A model generated the notes under the pieces. The model ran no database searches. It saw only the letters and a program-made list of their open reading frames with translations, and had not been told where the DNA came from. A DNA stretch of 64,000 bases from DASQHW01 sp963837155 (GTDB taxonomy: Bacteria > Actinomycetota > Acidimicrobiia > IMCC26256 > PALSA-610): the NCBI GenBank assembly GCA_963837155.1, contig CAWIMB010000002.1, forward strand, positions 3,534,001 to 3,598,000. Reading direction: 5' to 3'. The translations under genes were made by a program, and so were the position numbers. Below are positions 55,004-64,000 of the stretch, one piece after another; the stretch's first letter is position 1; the number at the start of each line of letters is the position of its first letter.

Positions 55004-57636
55004 GTGACGTCTGAGATGTTGCATCGTCTTGGGCGCGGTCTCGTCGTCGGAGCGTCCGCGGACGTGTCGGAGCAATGGCGCGACGCGGAGCGAGTTGCTA
55101 TCGATGACGCTGTCGTACGCGACTCCGCGGAGTCGCTTTGTGCGCTGCAAAGGGCGTGGGCGACACGAACACCCGTCGTCGTCGCGCTGCAGCTGTGACG
55201 TTGAGGACCTGCGGGCGCCGGAGACGAACTACGTTCCGCCGCACTCAGCTCTCGCCCCGCTTCGAGTTTGCTCGCGAACGGCTTTACTTCCTTGCGCGGG
55301 CAAACAACTACGACAACCGCAACGGGCGCATGGTTTGGGGCCCGGCCGTCGAAGCGCAGCGACTCGGCGCGACGCCCTCCGACGTCGCGGACGTCATGCT
55401 GCCCGACGGCACGCCGGCGTGGTGTGACGGCGGGCCGCGTCGCCGGCCGCTCGAACTGCCCGAGGGCCACACGCTCGTTCATCGGAACACGCTCGAGCAG
55501 CGGCTCCTCACGCCGGATCGCCACGCCGACACGCACGCCGAGCTCGCCGCCGACCAGCTCGAAGCTGTGCTTCACGACTCGGGGCCTGCACGCGTCATCG
55601 CGCCCGCTGGCTCCGGCAAGACGCGCGTCCTCACCGAGCGACTGCGGCTTCTCTTCGCACGAAACTGGAGCCCCTCCTCGATCACCGCTGTTGCCTACAA
55701 CGTGCGCGCCAAGGACACGATGCGCGCTCGGCTCTCCGATCTTCCGCCCGGCGCGCTCAACCGCATTCGCACACTGCACTCGCTTGGGAACGACATTCTT
55801 CGGCGCGGCAACGGCAACAGCCACGCTCATCGACGAGTGGGACATGCGGCGGCGGATCGAGGCGCTGGTACCGGTCAAGCCGCGCGCCAACACCGACGTC
55901 TACGCGCCTTACCTCGAGGCCCTCGGTCAGGTACGGCTCGGGCTTGTCGACCCGAACGTCGTCGAAGCTCAACGGGACGACGTTGCCGGCTTCGGCAACA
56001 TGTTCGACGAGTACCGCGACAAGCTCCACGCGGACGGATGCATCGACTACGACGAACAGATCTACGGCGCCATCGAGGTACTGCTCCGCAACGTCGACGT
56101 CCGGCGCGCGTTCCAGAAGGAATGCCGGCACCTGCTCGTCGACGAGTTCCAGGACCTCACGCCCGCACAACTGCTGATGCTTCGCCTCGTCTCCGCGCCC
56201 GCCTACGACGTCTTCGGCGTCGGCGACGACGACCAGGTCATCTACGGCTACGCGGGCGCCGATCCCGAGTTCCTCATCAACTACGACCGCTACTTCCCCG
56301 GCGGCACGCACCACGCGCTCGCCACCAACTACCGCTGCCCGGAGCCGGTCGTCGTGGCGAGTCGCAACCTGCTCTCCTACAACCGTGCCCGCATCGACAA
56401 GGAGATCGTCGCGGCCAAGACCGACGGCGAGCTCACGATCGCCACCACCCAACCCGAGCGACTCGCGCTCGCCGCCATCGAGCAAGCAACCACGTGGCTC
56501 AACGACGGCGCACAACCCGAAGACATCGCGGTGCTCGCCCGCGTCAACGCCTCGCTGCTCCCGGTGCAGCTGCTCTTCGGCGAAGCGAACGTGCCGTGTT
56601 GGACGCCGGTCAGCGTTGCGGTACTCAACCGCACGGGCACGCGCACCGCGCTCGCCTATCTCCGTCTCGCCATCGCCGCCGGCAATAACACCGAGCTCGC
56701 GGGCAACGACGTCGCGATCGCGGTTCGTCAGGCCGAGCCGTTCGATCCGGCGTGAGGTGCTGCAGCGCTTCGAACGGCGACGGCATTGGCGTCTGCCGCA
56801 GCTGCGCAGCGGCGCGAGTGGTCTCAACGCGACCGCGGCCGACAGGTTCGAGGCGTTCTGCGACGACCTCGAAGCGCTCGGCCGCGCGCTCAAGGAAGGC
56901 GCGACGACCGCCGACCTGCTCATCCGCATTCGCGACGACATCGGCCTCGGCGCCGCGCTCGCCACTCTCGACCTCTCGGGCAAAGGCCCGGACGCTAGCC
57001 ACCGGGACGACCTCAACGCGCTCATCGCCGTCGCGACGCTCGAATCCGATCCGACGGCGTTCGAGCCCTGGCTCCGCACCCGACTGCGCGCCACCAACGA
57101 GCCCGCACGCGACGACGGCGTCGCGATCTCGACCGTCCACCGCGTCAAGGGCATGGAGTGGCCCTACGTCGTCGTGCTCGGCGCGCACGAAGGCCTCATG
57201 CCCCACGTGCTCGCCGACGACATCGAAGAGGAGCGCCGCATCTTCCACGTCGCGATCACACGCGGCGATACCGCAGTGCACGTCGTCGCCGATGCCAAGT
57301 CGCCCACTCCGTTCCTCGACCAGCTCCGCTCCCCCGCGCCCGCGGACTACGCGCCACCAAGCCGGCGCGCGACCGGAGAAAAAGCCGGCTCCCATCGCAG
57401 CCGCAACCGACGCGCTGCCCGAGCTCGTCGCCGCACTCAAGGCCTGGCGCAAGCAGCGCGCCAATGCGGACAGCGTTCCGGCCTTCGTCGTCCTGAGCGA
57501 CACCCACCTCGCCGGCATCGCAACGAGCGCGCCGACCTCGCTCGACGAGCTCGCCCGCTGCGCCGGCATCGGACCGACCAAGCTCGAGCGGTACGGCGAC
57601 GAGATCCTCGCCGTTATCGCCGACCTTGGCACCTGA
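55004..57636 (+). CDS. UvrD/Rep-like superfamily 1 helicase with C-terminal HRDC domain, frameshifted
   Basis: GTG 55004 (VTSEMLHRLGRGLVVGASADVS) starts an N-terminal domain (PRFEFARERLYFLARANNYDNRNGRMVWG) that precedes the helicase in actinobacterial relatives. Then follow Walker A HDSGPARVIAPAGSGKTRVLTER (about residues 195-217), SSITAVAYNVRAKDTM, HLLVDEFQDLTPAQLL (motif II), FGVGDDDQVIYGYAGADPEF, TNYRCPEPVV, AISTVHRVKGMEWPYVVVLG and EERRIFHVAITRG (motif VI). The last 90 residues are an HRDC domain (LPELVAALKAWRKQRANADSVPAFVVLSDTHL). Frame changes lie near 55196, 55255, 55815, 56750 and 57375. It is a 3'-5' DNA helicase; in this context it may be defence or repair. Confidence 0.85.
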
Positions 57637-57822
57637 CGCTGTCACACCCTCCTGCCATACTGAGTTCTGCATCAAGAAGAGCGGCGACCGCCAGTCGTCG
57701 CCCGGCAACCGAGGCCCACTGAACGCCCACGGTGCTTGCCCGCTTCGGCGGGGATGCGGCCACACCGGCACACACAAGTTCGGTCTGCGGGCCCTCGCCC
57801 GGGATCGGGAGAGGGAGCTGCA

Positions 57823-58119
57823 ATGTCGTCGCGAAAGGAACCGTCGAAGGCGGAACGCGCGCTGCTTGATCGGATTGATCAGGTCTTGGGACAAGACGAT
57901 CCCGTGTCGCGCACCGAGCTCTCGCAGGCCGCGCTGGAACGGCTCCGGCGTCGCTTGGCGTTGGTCCTCATGGATCTCGACCTTCCGGAGCAGGTCGGCG
58001 TCCGCGCGGAGACCGTCGACGGTCGCCTCACGATCATCGCCGGGGAACCGCGTGCCGCCGAGAGGCTTTTGCGCGTTCTCGAGCGCTACGCCGCCCGCCG
58101 TAATGGAGTGGTGACATAG
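57823..58119 (+). CDS. Unknown protein 1 of a coupled trio, 98 aa
   Basis: ATG 57823 (MSSRKEPSKAERALLDRIDQ) has GAGGGAG seven bases upstream. The acidic-basic helical protein (AERALLDRIDQVLGQDDPVSRTELSQAALERLRRRLALVLMDLDLP) ends in a small alpha-beta part (VGVRAETVDGRLTIIAGEP). It overlaps the next gene as TAGTG, so the two are translationally coupled. No family is known to me. Confidence 0.65.
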   Translation: MSSRKEPSKAERALLDRIDQVLGQDDPVSRTELSQAALERLRRRLALVLMDLDLPEQVGVRAETVDGRLTIIAGEPRAAERLLRVLERYAARRNGVVT

Positions 58120-58574
58120 TGACCGAGCCGCGGAAGTACATCGCACCCAAGCGTGTCGAGCGGGCGTTCGGCCCTGATGCAGACGCGTACGTGGCTGTCA
58201 TCGAGTCGGTCGTCGGCGACCGCGTTCGAGTCCGGTTAGACGATGGCGAGGAGCGAGATGTCCCGCTCCGCGATGGCGCAGCCTTTGTCGATGCGCTCGC
58301 GCGACCGGACATCAGCTTGCTGCACGGGAGGCCGTTGCTCCTCGTGAACATCCGGTATGAACTCGTCGCGCTTGCCGTCGGGCCGACAGAGGCACCAACG
58401 CGATTCACGGTCATGGCGCATGTCGTGCGACTCGGCGAGGGGGACGCTGTCGAGATCCCGAGCCGCGACGACACCCAGCCGTCGTGGCTGCTCTTCGAAC
58501 TTCGGCGCGGCACGAGGGACGCGCTGCGCCAGTCAGGCGACAAGGTGAGAGGAGATGCAAGTGGGACTCGCTGA
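58119..58574 (+). CDS. Unknown protein 2 of a coupled trio, 151 aa
   Basis: GTG 58119 (MTEPRKYIAPKRVERAFGPD) encodes a beta-rich protein (AYVAVIESVVGDRVRVRLDDGEERDVPLRDGAAFVDAL, then LLVNIRYELVALAVGPTEAPTRFTVMAHVV). A compact barrel is likely. Its last bases overlap the third gene. The unusual symmetry VRVRLDDGEERDVPL suggests a KOW/Tudor-like strand pair, but this is only a hint. Confidence 0.65.
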   Translation: MTEPRKYIAPKRVERAFGPDADAYVAVIESVVGDRVRVRLDDGEERDVPLRDGAAFVDALARPDISLLHGRPLLLVNIRYELVALAVGPTEAPTRFTVMAHVVRLGEGDAVEIPSRDDTQPSWLLFELRRGTRDALRQSGDKVRGDASGTR

Positions 58575-59655
58575 GTTGAACGGCCTGCCCGCTCTGAGGC
58601 GAGCGCTCCGTCGCACGTTCACTGAGGGCAACGGCGGATTCATTCGAGACGACTTGGCTGGCGCGATCTTCGACGCCGCGATCGAGGTCGTCGAGACTCA
58701 ACCCGTGCCCGAAGTCGCTGCGACAAGCGGGAGCTTCACGCTCGCCGGCGTCATCGAGGTGTTGCCAGAGGTGCCGACGAACGAGAGCTTCACGCTCGAC
58801 GACGTCATCGAGGCGTGGCCGGAGGTGCTCGACGTGTTGAGGGCGCCCGTACGTGCTGCGGTGCAGGACGCGCAGCCGATCGCGCTCGATGCCGGAGTGA
58901 TCGTGTTCGGGGCGTGGCCGCGCCGCAGGGATGCGATCAACGACCGCTTCCGCAGGGACGCGAGGGAGATCAAGGAAGCGTTCTCCGCCCGACTTGGGAT
59001 ACGGCCGCGTTTCACAGTGCGCGCACACAACTTCGACGCGATCGATGCGCTGCGCCCGCCGGCCGTCGAATCCGCTGAAGCTCAGGCGTCGGAGAATGAT
59101 CCCGTCGAGATTCACGGCCTGGTCGACGACGCCGCGATCGAGGTCGTCGAGAGTCGACGCGTGTCCGAAGTCGACGACGAAGACGACGACTTGGCAGACG
59201 AGGAAGACGACGACTTGGAAGAGGTGCGCTACGTCTCGATAGCCGAGATCAACGGGATGTTCGCGCTGGACCTGGGCAACCAGAGAGATGGATGGGCCGA
59301 CGATCTGGATCGACGCGTCATACCTCTGGACGACAGACCGGTGGGTGTCGCGTTGCTCGCCGACTATCTGCTCGCAGAGTGGGACCTCGTCGACGTGCTC
59401 CTCACCGTCGCGAGCAGTTGGTCGGTCGTCGCGTCGTCGCCCGAGGGCACCGCGACGATGATGTCGGACGGCGGCATCGGGCTCTACGAGTTCACCCTCG
59501 ACGACGGCGTGTACTTCTTCACCCATTGCGAGCTTGATATCGAGGAACCGTCGTGGTGGTTCGCGCATGTGGTCACCGACAGCGAGACGCGAGCGAACTC
59601 GATCGAGGCCGGTCGGGTCGCGATCGGCGACACCGAGGACGCGGGGGACGAGTAG
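58561..59655 (+). CDS. Unknown protein 3 of a coupled trio, acidic with internal repeats
   Basis: GTG 58561 is preferred to ATG 58555, because AGAGGAG lies directly before the ATG and only the GTG has a proper six-base spacer. The 364-residue protein contains two copies of a SFTL..VIEV.PEV unit (GSFTLAGVIEVLPEVPTN and ESFTLDDVIEAWPEVLDV), a duplicated AAIEVVE stretch (about residues 40 and 190), a run of Asp/Glu (DDEDDDLADEEDDDLEEV) and a C-terminal beta-rich domain (GIGLYEFTLDDGVYFFTHCELDIEEPSWWFAHVVT). The acidic run suggests a metal- or partner-binding linker. Function unknown. Confidence 0.65.
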   Translation: MGLAELNGLPALRRALRRTFTEGNGGFIRDDLAGAIFDAAIEVVETQPVPEVAATSGSFTLAGVIEVLPEVPTNESFTLDDVIEAWPEVLDVLRAPVRAAVQDAQPIALDAGVIVFGAWPRRRDAINDRFRRDAREIKEAFSARLGIRPRFTVRAHNFDAIDALRPPAVESAEAQASENDPVEIHGLVDDAAIEVVESRRVSEVDDEDDDLADEEDDDLEEVRYVSIAEINGMFALDLGNQRDGWADDLDRRVIPLDDRPVGVALLADYLLAEWDLVDVLLTVASSWSVVASSPEGTATMMSDGGIGLYEFTLDDGVYFFTHCELDIEEPSWWFAHVVTDSETRANSIEAGRVAIGDTEDAGDE

Positions 59656-59704
59656 CGCGGGACGTTTGACCGCGTCAGGTCACTGCACCCAACGGCTGGT
59701 TCGA

Positions 59705-60584
59705 TCAGGCAGCGGTGGACGCGCCGAGCAATGCCTCGGTTGCTTCCCACAGCCGACGCCGGAGCGCCACGTCGCGCACGGCGGGCATCGTCGGGAGGAC
59801 ACCGGCCAGCGGTGTCGACGAGATGAACTGTCCGGTCCGGGTCGCGAAGGTCGGATCGGTTGCCAGGCGAACGAGCACGCGGGCGCCTTGTTCGGGCCGC
59901 CGTACGAGGGGCGTGCGCGACAGCCTTCTCCCGACGCGATTCGCCAGGTTGTCGGCGCCGCCGAGCCCGGTTGCGACGAGGCCCGGACAGCCGCAGTTGG
60001 CGGTCACCCCTGTGCCGCGGAGTCGGTCGGCGAGCTCGAGGGTGAAGAGCACGTCGAGCAGCTTCGTTTTCCCGTACGCGACCATCAAGCCGCCACGACC
60101 GAACGGCGAGGTATCAGTGAGGATCGTGTCGGGCATGATCGTGCCGCCGAGGCGGTGCGCTTCCGATGCGGTAACCACAACCCGCGCCGGGAGCCGAGGC
60201 CGTCAGTCGATCGCGCAACATCGCGGTCAGGAGCCACGGAGCCAGGTAGTTGACTGCCACCATCTCCGGGAGACCTTCGCTCGTGGCCCGCTGCTCGATC
60301 AGCTGGATGCCGGCATTGTTCACGAGCACGTCGATGCGCGGGTAGCGATCGAGGATTTCGGTCGCGACTCTCCGGACGTCACCCATCAGCGCGAGGTCAC
60401 CAAGGAACACGTCCACCGGCGCGCCCGGCGTTGCCGCCTGGATTCGGGCAACGGTCGCCTTCGCCTTGGCACTGCTGCGCGCGACCAGGCCGAGATGGGC
60501 GCCCGACGCCGCCAGCTGGATTGCAGCGGCTTCACCGATGCCGTTGGTGGCACCGGTCACGATCATCACCGGCGGTTCGCTCAC
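59705..60584 (-). CDS. Short-chain dehydrogenase/reductase, frameshifted
   Basis: ATG 60584 (MSEPPVMIVTGATNGIGEAAA) begins an SDR of about 293 codons. The cofactor loop TGATNGIG (residues 10-17) and LVARSSAKAK, which favours NADP(H) by its Arg, are followed by VLVNNAGIQLI (NNAG) and, after a frame change near 60180, RVVVTASEAHRLGG and the active site YGKTK (Tyr-x3-Lys). The Ser before it is in VVVTASE. C-terminal GATG... VRLATDPTFATRTGQFISSTP fits the retinol dehydrogenase/WWOX-like subgroup. The substrate is unknown. Confidence 0.8.
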
Positions 60585-60649
60585 GAGTCTCGGGTTAGCA
60601 CGCGCTCCGACCCATCACAACCGACGCCGCGCCGATAACGTCGACGCGA

Positions 60650-61105
60650 ATGGCAACCGTGAGCTACGAAGTCACCGCGCGATCGTCCGCGCCGCCCGAG
60701 CGCCTCTTCGCACTCATCTCCGACGCGCCCGGGTGGCCGCGCTGGGCGGGGCCGCTCATTGGGCACGGCAGCTGGGAACGCGAAGGCACTCCCCCGCCGG
60801 GTGGCGTCGGCGCGATCCGCAAGATCGGGCGGTGGCCGCAATATGGACGCGAGGAGATCGTGCGGCACGACCCGCCCGGCCATCACGCGTACACGATCGT
60901 GGGCGGCCAGCCCGTCCGGAACTACCGCGCCGACGTCTACTTCCGGCCCGACGGCGAAGGCACCCTCATCACCTGGAACGCGACGTTCGAACCTCTCATC
61001 CCCGGCACCGGACCGATGCTCGCCGCCGTGTACCGGCGACTCATCGGTGGCGTCGCCCGCCGCCTCGCTGTCTACGCGGAAGAGCATCCGGAACTGAGGG
61101 CGTGA
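60650..61105 (+). CDS. SRPBCC (START/Bet v1-like) family protein
   Basis: ATG 60650 (MATVSYEVTARSSAPPERLFALISDAPGWPRW) encodes a 151-residue polyketide-cyclase/START-like protein. The pattern of SAPPERLFALISDAPGWPRWAGPLIGHGSWE, the strand GEGTLITWNATFEPLIPG and the closing helix TGPMLAAVYRRLIGGVARRLAVYAEEH is typical of this ligand-binding fold. Whether it is a cyclase or a lipid-binding protein cannot be told. It is divergent from the SDR gene. Confidence 0.8.
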   Translation: MATVSYEVTARSSAPPERLFALISDAPGWPRWAGPLIGHGSWEREGTPPPGGVGAIRKIGRWPQYGREEIVRHDPPGHHAYTIVGGQPVRNYRADVYFRPDGEGTLITWNATFEPLIPGTGPMLAAVYRRLIGGVARRLAVYAEEHPELRA

Positions 61106-61156
61106 CGGCCGCGCCAACCCGCGTTCGCTGTCACACCGGCGCGCGATTCTTGTCGC

Positions 61157-61480
61157 ATGGCCGAGCCGCTGCCGTCGGTGCCGCTCATCGCGGACATCGT
61201 CCGCCACGAGCGTGAGTTGCTCTTTCGGCACGCGGATTCGCTCGACACCAAGGCAAGCGTCGTGCTCGGTACTGCGACCGCCACGGTCGCGAGCGTTTCG
61301 TCCGCGCCGATCCCATCTTCACTCGCATGGACGTCCTCGATACCGAGATCGTGATGGTTGAGCGCGCGGCACGGGCACTCCACGCCAGCGCCATGCGAGT
61401 TGAGTGGTCGCTACGGGTGCTCTTCGTCGCCGTGCTGCTGCTCGTTGGCGGTAACCTGGTCGAGCACTTCTGGAGGTAAG
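61157..61480 (+). CDS. Small membrane protein, N-terminal ADSLDTKA motif, frameshifted
   Basis: ATG 61157 (MAEPLPSVPLIADIVRHERELLFRHADSLDTKASVVLGTATATVA) is typical of membrane proteins with a KAS/KAG motif just before the first helix. A frame change near 61270-61330 is followed by TRMDVLDTEIVMVERAARALHASAMRVEWSLRVLFVAVLLLVGGNLVEHF, a single C-terminal helix. The complete protein (about 107 residues) is much shorter than SLATT/Pycsar-type effectors with a similar start, so it may lack a central part. The next gene starts 3 bases later. Confidence 0.45.
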
Positions 61481-61483
61481 GAC

Positions 61484-61630
61484 ATGCCCGACCCGAAAGA
61501 ACCACCTGCCGAGGGACAGCCGCCTCCGAAGCAGCAACCGCCCACCGATGAGCCGCCGCCGTTCAACCCGCAGCTCGACCTGATCGGCGACGCCGAGCGC
61601 GCACAAGGACCGTCAGCGACGAAGCGCTGA
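61484..61630 (+). CDS. Small Pro-rich protein, 48 aa
   Basis: ATG 61484 has GGAGGTAAGG just upstream, an excellent ribosome site with a six-base spacer. The protein is Pro/Gln/Glu-rich (MPDPKEPPAEGQPPPKQQPP ... NPQLDLIGDAERAQGPSATKR) and likely disordered. It is translated directly after the membrane protein above. Confidence 0.55.
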   Translation: MPDPKEPPAEGQPPPKQQPPTDEPPPFNPQLDLIGDAERAQGPSATKR

Positions 61631-61680
61631 GCAACCCGCTGAGGAAATCGCGCGGCGACGGCCTACACGCCACCTGCACT

Positions 61681-62176
61681 TCAGCGGGCTCGTGCCGCGA
61701 GCGTCTGTGCCTGCGCCCACGAGTTGGCGGATTTGGTCCACCTGGAACGGATCCGTGACGGGAATTTGGGTCTTGTGGTACAGGTCGCCGCTGTGCACTG
61801 AGACCTCCACGTATCCGCTCGTCGATCCGCTCCTTGACGAGCAGGAAGAACAGACCGATCAGGCAGAAGATCGCGAACGCGATTGCGCAGATGATCGCCC
61901 ACGTCGGGATCTTCGACTCGGTGCGGGACATGTCGGAAGCGATCCACTGCGATCCGGCAAGTGGTGCGTTGCCGTTCGGTGTGACGACGTAGTCGGGAGT
62001 CACGCCGATGTCGCCGATCGTGACCAGGAAGCCCGACGATGGACGCGGCATCTCGGGTGCAGCGACCGGGGCGCGGGCGCCGACTCCGGCGGATACCACT
62101 TGCCATCCGCCGCAATCCACCAACCCGGCTCTTCGGGTTGTTGCTCGAGCGGTCCCCGCGCCGTGTTTCCCGCCAC
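61681..62176 (-). CDS. DUF2510-type membrane protein of Acidimicrobiia, frameshifted
   Basis: GTG 62176 (VAGNTARGPLEQQPEEPGWWIAADGKWYPPE) is preceded by GGGGGA. GWWIAADGKWYPPE is the DUF2510-type motif frequent in acidimicrobial membrane proteins. After a frame change near 62085 comes FLVTIGDIGVTPDYVVTPNG, the helix WAIICAIAFAIFCLIGLFFLLVKE and, after a second near 61840, GYVEVSVHSGDLYHKTQIPVT, an extracytoplasmic strand region ending VDQIRQLVAQAQTLAAR. Total about 165 residues. The function of the family is unknown. Confidence 0.65.
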
Positions 62177-62195
62177 GTCGTCCCCCGTCTGTTCG

Positions 62196-62662
62196 TTATG
62201 CCGGCGTCTTCTCCCGCGGCCGCGGCCAAACGCTCGAGCGTTGCTTCCATCGTCTCGCGGTTGTGACCCGGGCGATCGCTGACGCCCATCACCGGCTTGC
62301 TCATCACCGCGAGAAACTTGGGACGCTTGTCCGTCCACGCCTCGCTCGACGCGCGTCCCGCCGTCGGCAGGCTCGAACGTGTACTCCCAACGGGAGACGT
62401 CGAACGGGCCGGCCTTCACCTCGAACACGAACGACTTGCCGGGCGCGGCCTCGACGACCTTGCACACCGTCGACCACTTCCGCCAGCCGCTCTGGTTGCG
62501 GCCCTTGAAGCGGGCGCCGGCGACCGGCTCCTTGGTGTCGCCGATCCATTCGCACCCGGTGGTCTCCGGTGACCACTCCCCCATGCGCGTCACGTCGGAC
62601 ACCATCCCCCACACCACTTCGGGCGCGGCCTTGATCGTTCGTTCCACACTCACATCAGCCAT
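62196..62662 (-). CDS. SRPBCC family protein, frameshifted
   Basis: ATG 62662 (MADVSVERTIKAAPEVVWGMVSDVTRMGEWSPETTG) is a clear polyketide cyclase/dehydrase-like start, followed by CEWIGDTKEPVAGARFKGRNQSG, SFVFEVKAGPFDVSRWEYTFEPADGGTRV and, after a frame change near 62310, a helix FLAVMSKPVMGVSDRPGHNRETMEATLERLAAAAGE. A second change near 62210 would give the stop at 62196. It shares the fold of the 60650-61105 gene but has low similarity. It is transcribed toward the DUF2510 gene, 20 bases away. Confidence 0.75.
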
Positions 62663-62672
62663 GACTCGGACC

Positions 62673-64000
62673 CTACGCCCGAAGTGTTGGCCGCACGAAG
62701 TTCGCCAGGCCGGCCGTCTCGAGACCAGCGGCGATGTCGATCGTGGTCAAGTCGTCGAGGTAGTCGCTGACGATCTGGATGCCGACCGGCAGACCGCCGG
62801 CGGTGACGCCGACGGGCGCGACCGTTGCGGGAAGGTAGGAAGCCGACGCGAGCGTGGCCCACGCGTTGAGTTTGAGATAGCCCTCGACGCCCTCTTGGCG
62901 CTGACCGTCGATCGTGAGGGAACGCCGCGGGACGGCGCGTTGATCGAGTGGCATCGCAGTCACGGGCGCGGCCGGACACAGCAATGCGTCGACATCCCCG
63001 AAGAACGCGCGCCACTGTTCCCGCAGACGGGCCCGCGCATCCGCGGCCTCCAACCACTCCCAATGCGGTGACGTGATGTAGCGAACACGTTGGACCGTGT
63101 AGGAACGCGAGGGAAGCAGCGGACGCAGCGCCTGCACTGTTCGCCGGAACGGCACGGAGTCGGCGATCTCGCCGCTGAGCACCTGGAAATACAACTCGTG
63201 CGCGCTCGCGAGGTCGACAGGCGGCTTGGCAGGTACGACCGTCGCGCCGGCCGCCGTGAGACCGTGCACGGTGCGCTCGAGGAGCTCGCGGACCTCGCGG
63301 CTCGTCGGATAACCGGGATCGTCGAACCAGACTGCGATCTTGTAGTCCTCGAGCCGCTTGCGTCGCGGCGGCGGCAGTGCGAACGACCAGGCTTTGTCGT
63401 CGGGCGGGATCGGTCCCGCGATGACCTGCAGCGCGAGCGCGAGATCCTGCGCGCTGCGAGCGAGCGGTCCGAGGACGGCCATGTCGGTGGTGCGGTGCTG
63501 CGCCGGCGGCATGGTTCCCTTTTGGGGAACGATGCCGAATGACGGCTTGTGGCTGAACACGCCGCAGAAGTGCGCGGGCATGCGCAGCGAGCCGCCGATG
63601 TCACCGCCGAGGTCGAGGCCGGTGAGTCCCGCCGCTACCGCCGCGGCGGAGCCGCCCGATGAGCCTCCCGGCGTGCGCGACGAGTCCCACGGATTGCGCG
63701 TGACGCCGAAGACGTCGTTGTGGGTCACGACGTCGGCGCCATTGGGCGGCGTGTTGGTTTTGCCGAGGACCACCGCGCCCGCGTTGCGCAAGCGCGCGAC
63801 GGCGACGGCGTCGTCCGCGGGCACGTGGTTGCGGAACCGGACCTCGCCGTTGGTCGTGCGCACGCCTGCGACCTCGACCATGTCCTTCACGGTGATCGGC
63901 ACACCGTGCAAGGGTCCGAGCGAGCAACCTTCGGCTACCGCACGATCGGCGTCGTCGGCGTGCCGGCGCGCGCCCTCGCCGTCGACGGTGACTACCGCGT
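62673..64000 (-). CDS. Amidase signature family enzyme, 5' part beyond window
   Basis: The frame is open from the right edge to the stop at 62673, about 442 residues. The amidase signature is complete: PLHGVPITVKDMVEVAGVRT with the catalytic Lys in VKDM, the TGGSSGG-like segment TPGGSSGGSAAAVAAGLTGLDLGGDIGGSLRMPAHFCGVF (cis-Ser in GGS.GGS and nucleophile Ser in DIGGSLR). The C-terminal RVPITMP-like PLDQRAVPRRSLTIDGQ and ATVAPVGVTAGGLPVGIQIV also fit. The family hydrolyses amides; the substrate is unknown. The N-terminal residues before AVVTVDGEGARRHADDADRA are missing. Confidence 0.9.
   Translation of the reverse strand, partial: AVVTVDGEGARRHADDADRAVAEGCSLGPLHGVPITVKDMVEVAGVRTTNGEVRFRNHVPADDAVAVARLRNAGAVVLGKTNTPPNGADVVTHNDVFGVTRNPWDSSRTPGGSSGGSAAAVAAGLTGLDLGGDIGGSLRMPAHFCGVFSHKPSFGIVPQKGTMPPAQHRTTDMAVLGPLARSAQDLALALQVIAGPIPPDDKAWSFALPPPRRKRLEDYKIAVWFDDPGYPTSREVRELLERTVHGLTAAGATVVPAKPPVDLASAHELYFQVLSGEIADSVPFRRTVQALRPLLPSRSYTVQRVRYITSPHWEWLEAADARARLREQWRAFFGDVDALLCPAAPVTAMPLDQRAVPRRSLTIDGQRQEGVEGYLKLNAWATLASASYLPATVAPVGVTAGGLPVGIQIVSDYLDDLTTIDIAAGLETAGLANFVRPTLRA

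Noticed and set aside
59534..60638. Plus-strand open frames over the short-chain dehydrogenase
   Set aside because: The minus strand holds all SDR motifs (TGATNGIG, NNAG, YGKTK); the plus-strand frames are shadows.
1..64000. CRISPR arrays, prophage structural genes, rRNA operons
   Set aside because: No spaced direct repeats, no capsid, portal, terminase or tail proteins and no rRNA-like sequence were recognised.

Overview
The window looks like a chromosomal contig of an uncultured high-GC actinobacterium, most likely class Acidimicrobiia. I base this on GC-rich codon use, many GTG starts, AGGAGG-type ribosome sites, and a GWW..DGKWYPPE (DUF2510-type) segment at about 62.1 kb that is common in that class. 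No rRNA, tRNA or CRISPR array was recognised. Many long genes are broken by single-base frame changes while the protein sequence stays family-like on both sides. This is best explained by indel errors in a long-read assembly, so such genes are described across their whole span.

Layout. 1-20.9 kb is ordinary chromosome: the end of a branched-chain amino-acid ABC ATPase gene, a VOC protein, a RidA-like protein, a PAS/LuxR regulator, a degenerate GGDEF protein, a KASIII-like synthase, a form II CODH-like large subunit, a lone TnpB, an HD hydrolase, a GH30 lipoprotein, an alpha/beta hydrolase, a RelE-Phd toxin-antitoxin pair, a DUF2786 protein and an RDD protein. 21.0-24.7 kb is a coupled three-gene molybdenum hydroxylase operon (2Fe-2S, Mo and FAD subunits).

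25.2-57.6 kb is a defence island. Its core is a BREX operon in type-1 order: brxA, brxB, brxC, pglX, pglZ, brxL. It is extended at the 5' end by four genes: an unknown, a sigma-70-like protein and two unknowns, followed by an AAA ATPase. At the 3' end there is a coiled-coil plus PD-(D/E)XK-like gene. Nearly all genes overlap by ATGA, GTGA or TGATG, so this reads as one coupled operon of about 18 kb. Its most unusual feature is brxL: the AAA+ part is fused in frame, through a Pro/Ala linker, to a PglW-like Ser/Thr kinase domain where a Lon-like domain would otherwise follow. An IS1380 element separates it from a second module: a DUF262-HNH nuclease, a zinc-ribbon protein, a DECH helicase, two unknowns, a TM0106-type RecB nuclease/helicase, an unknown coupled protein and a UvrD helicase with an HRDC domain.

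57.8-64.0 kb returns to chromosome-like content: a coupled trio of unknown proteins, a short-chain dehydrogenase, two SRPBCC proteins, small membrane proteins, a DUF2510 membrane protein and the 3' part of an amidase gene.
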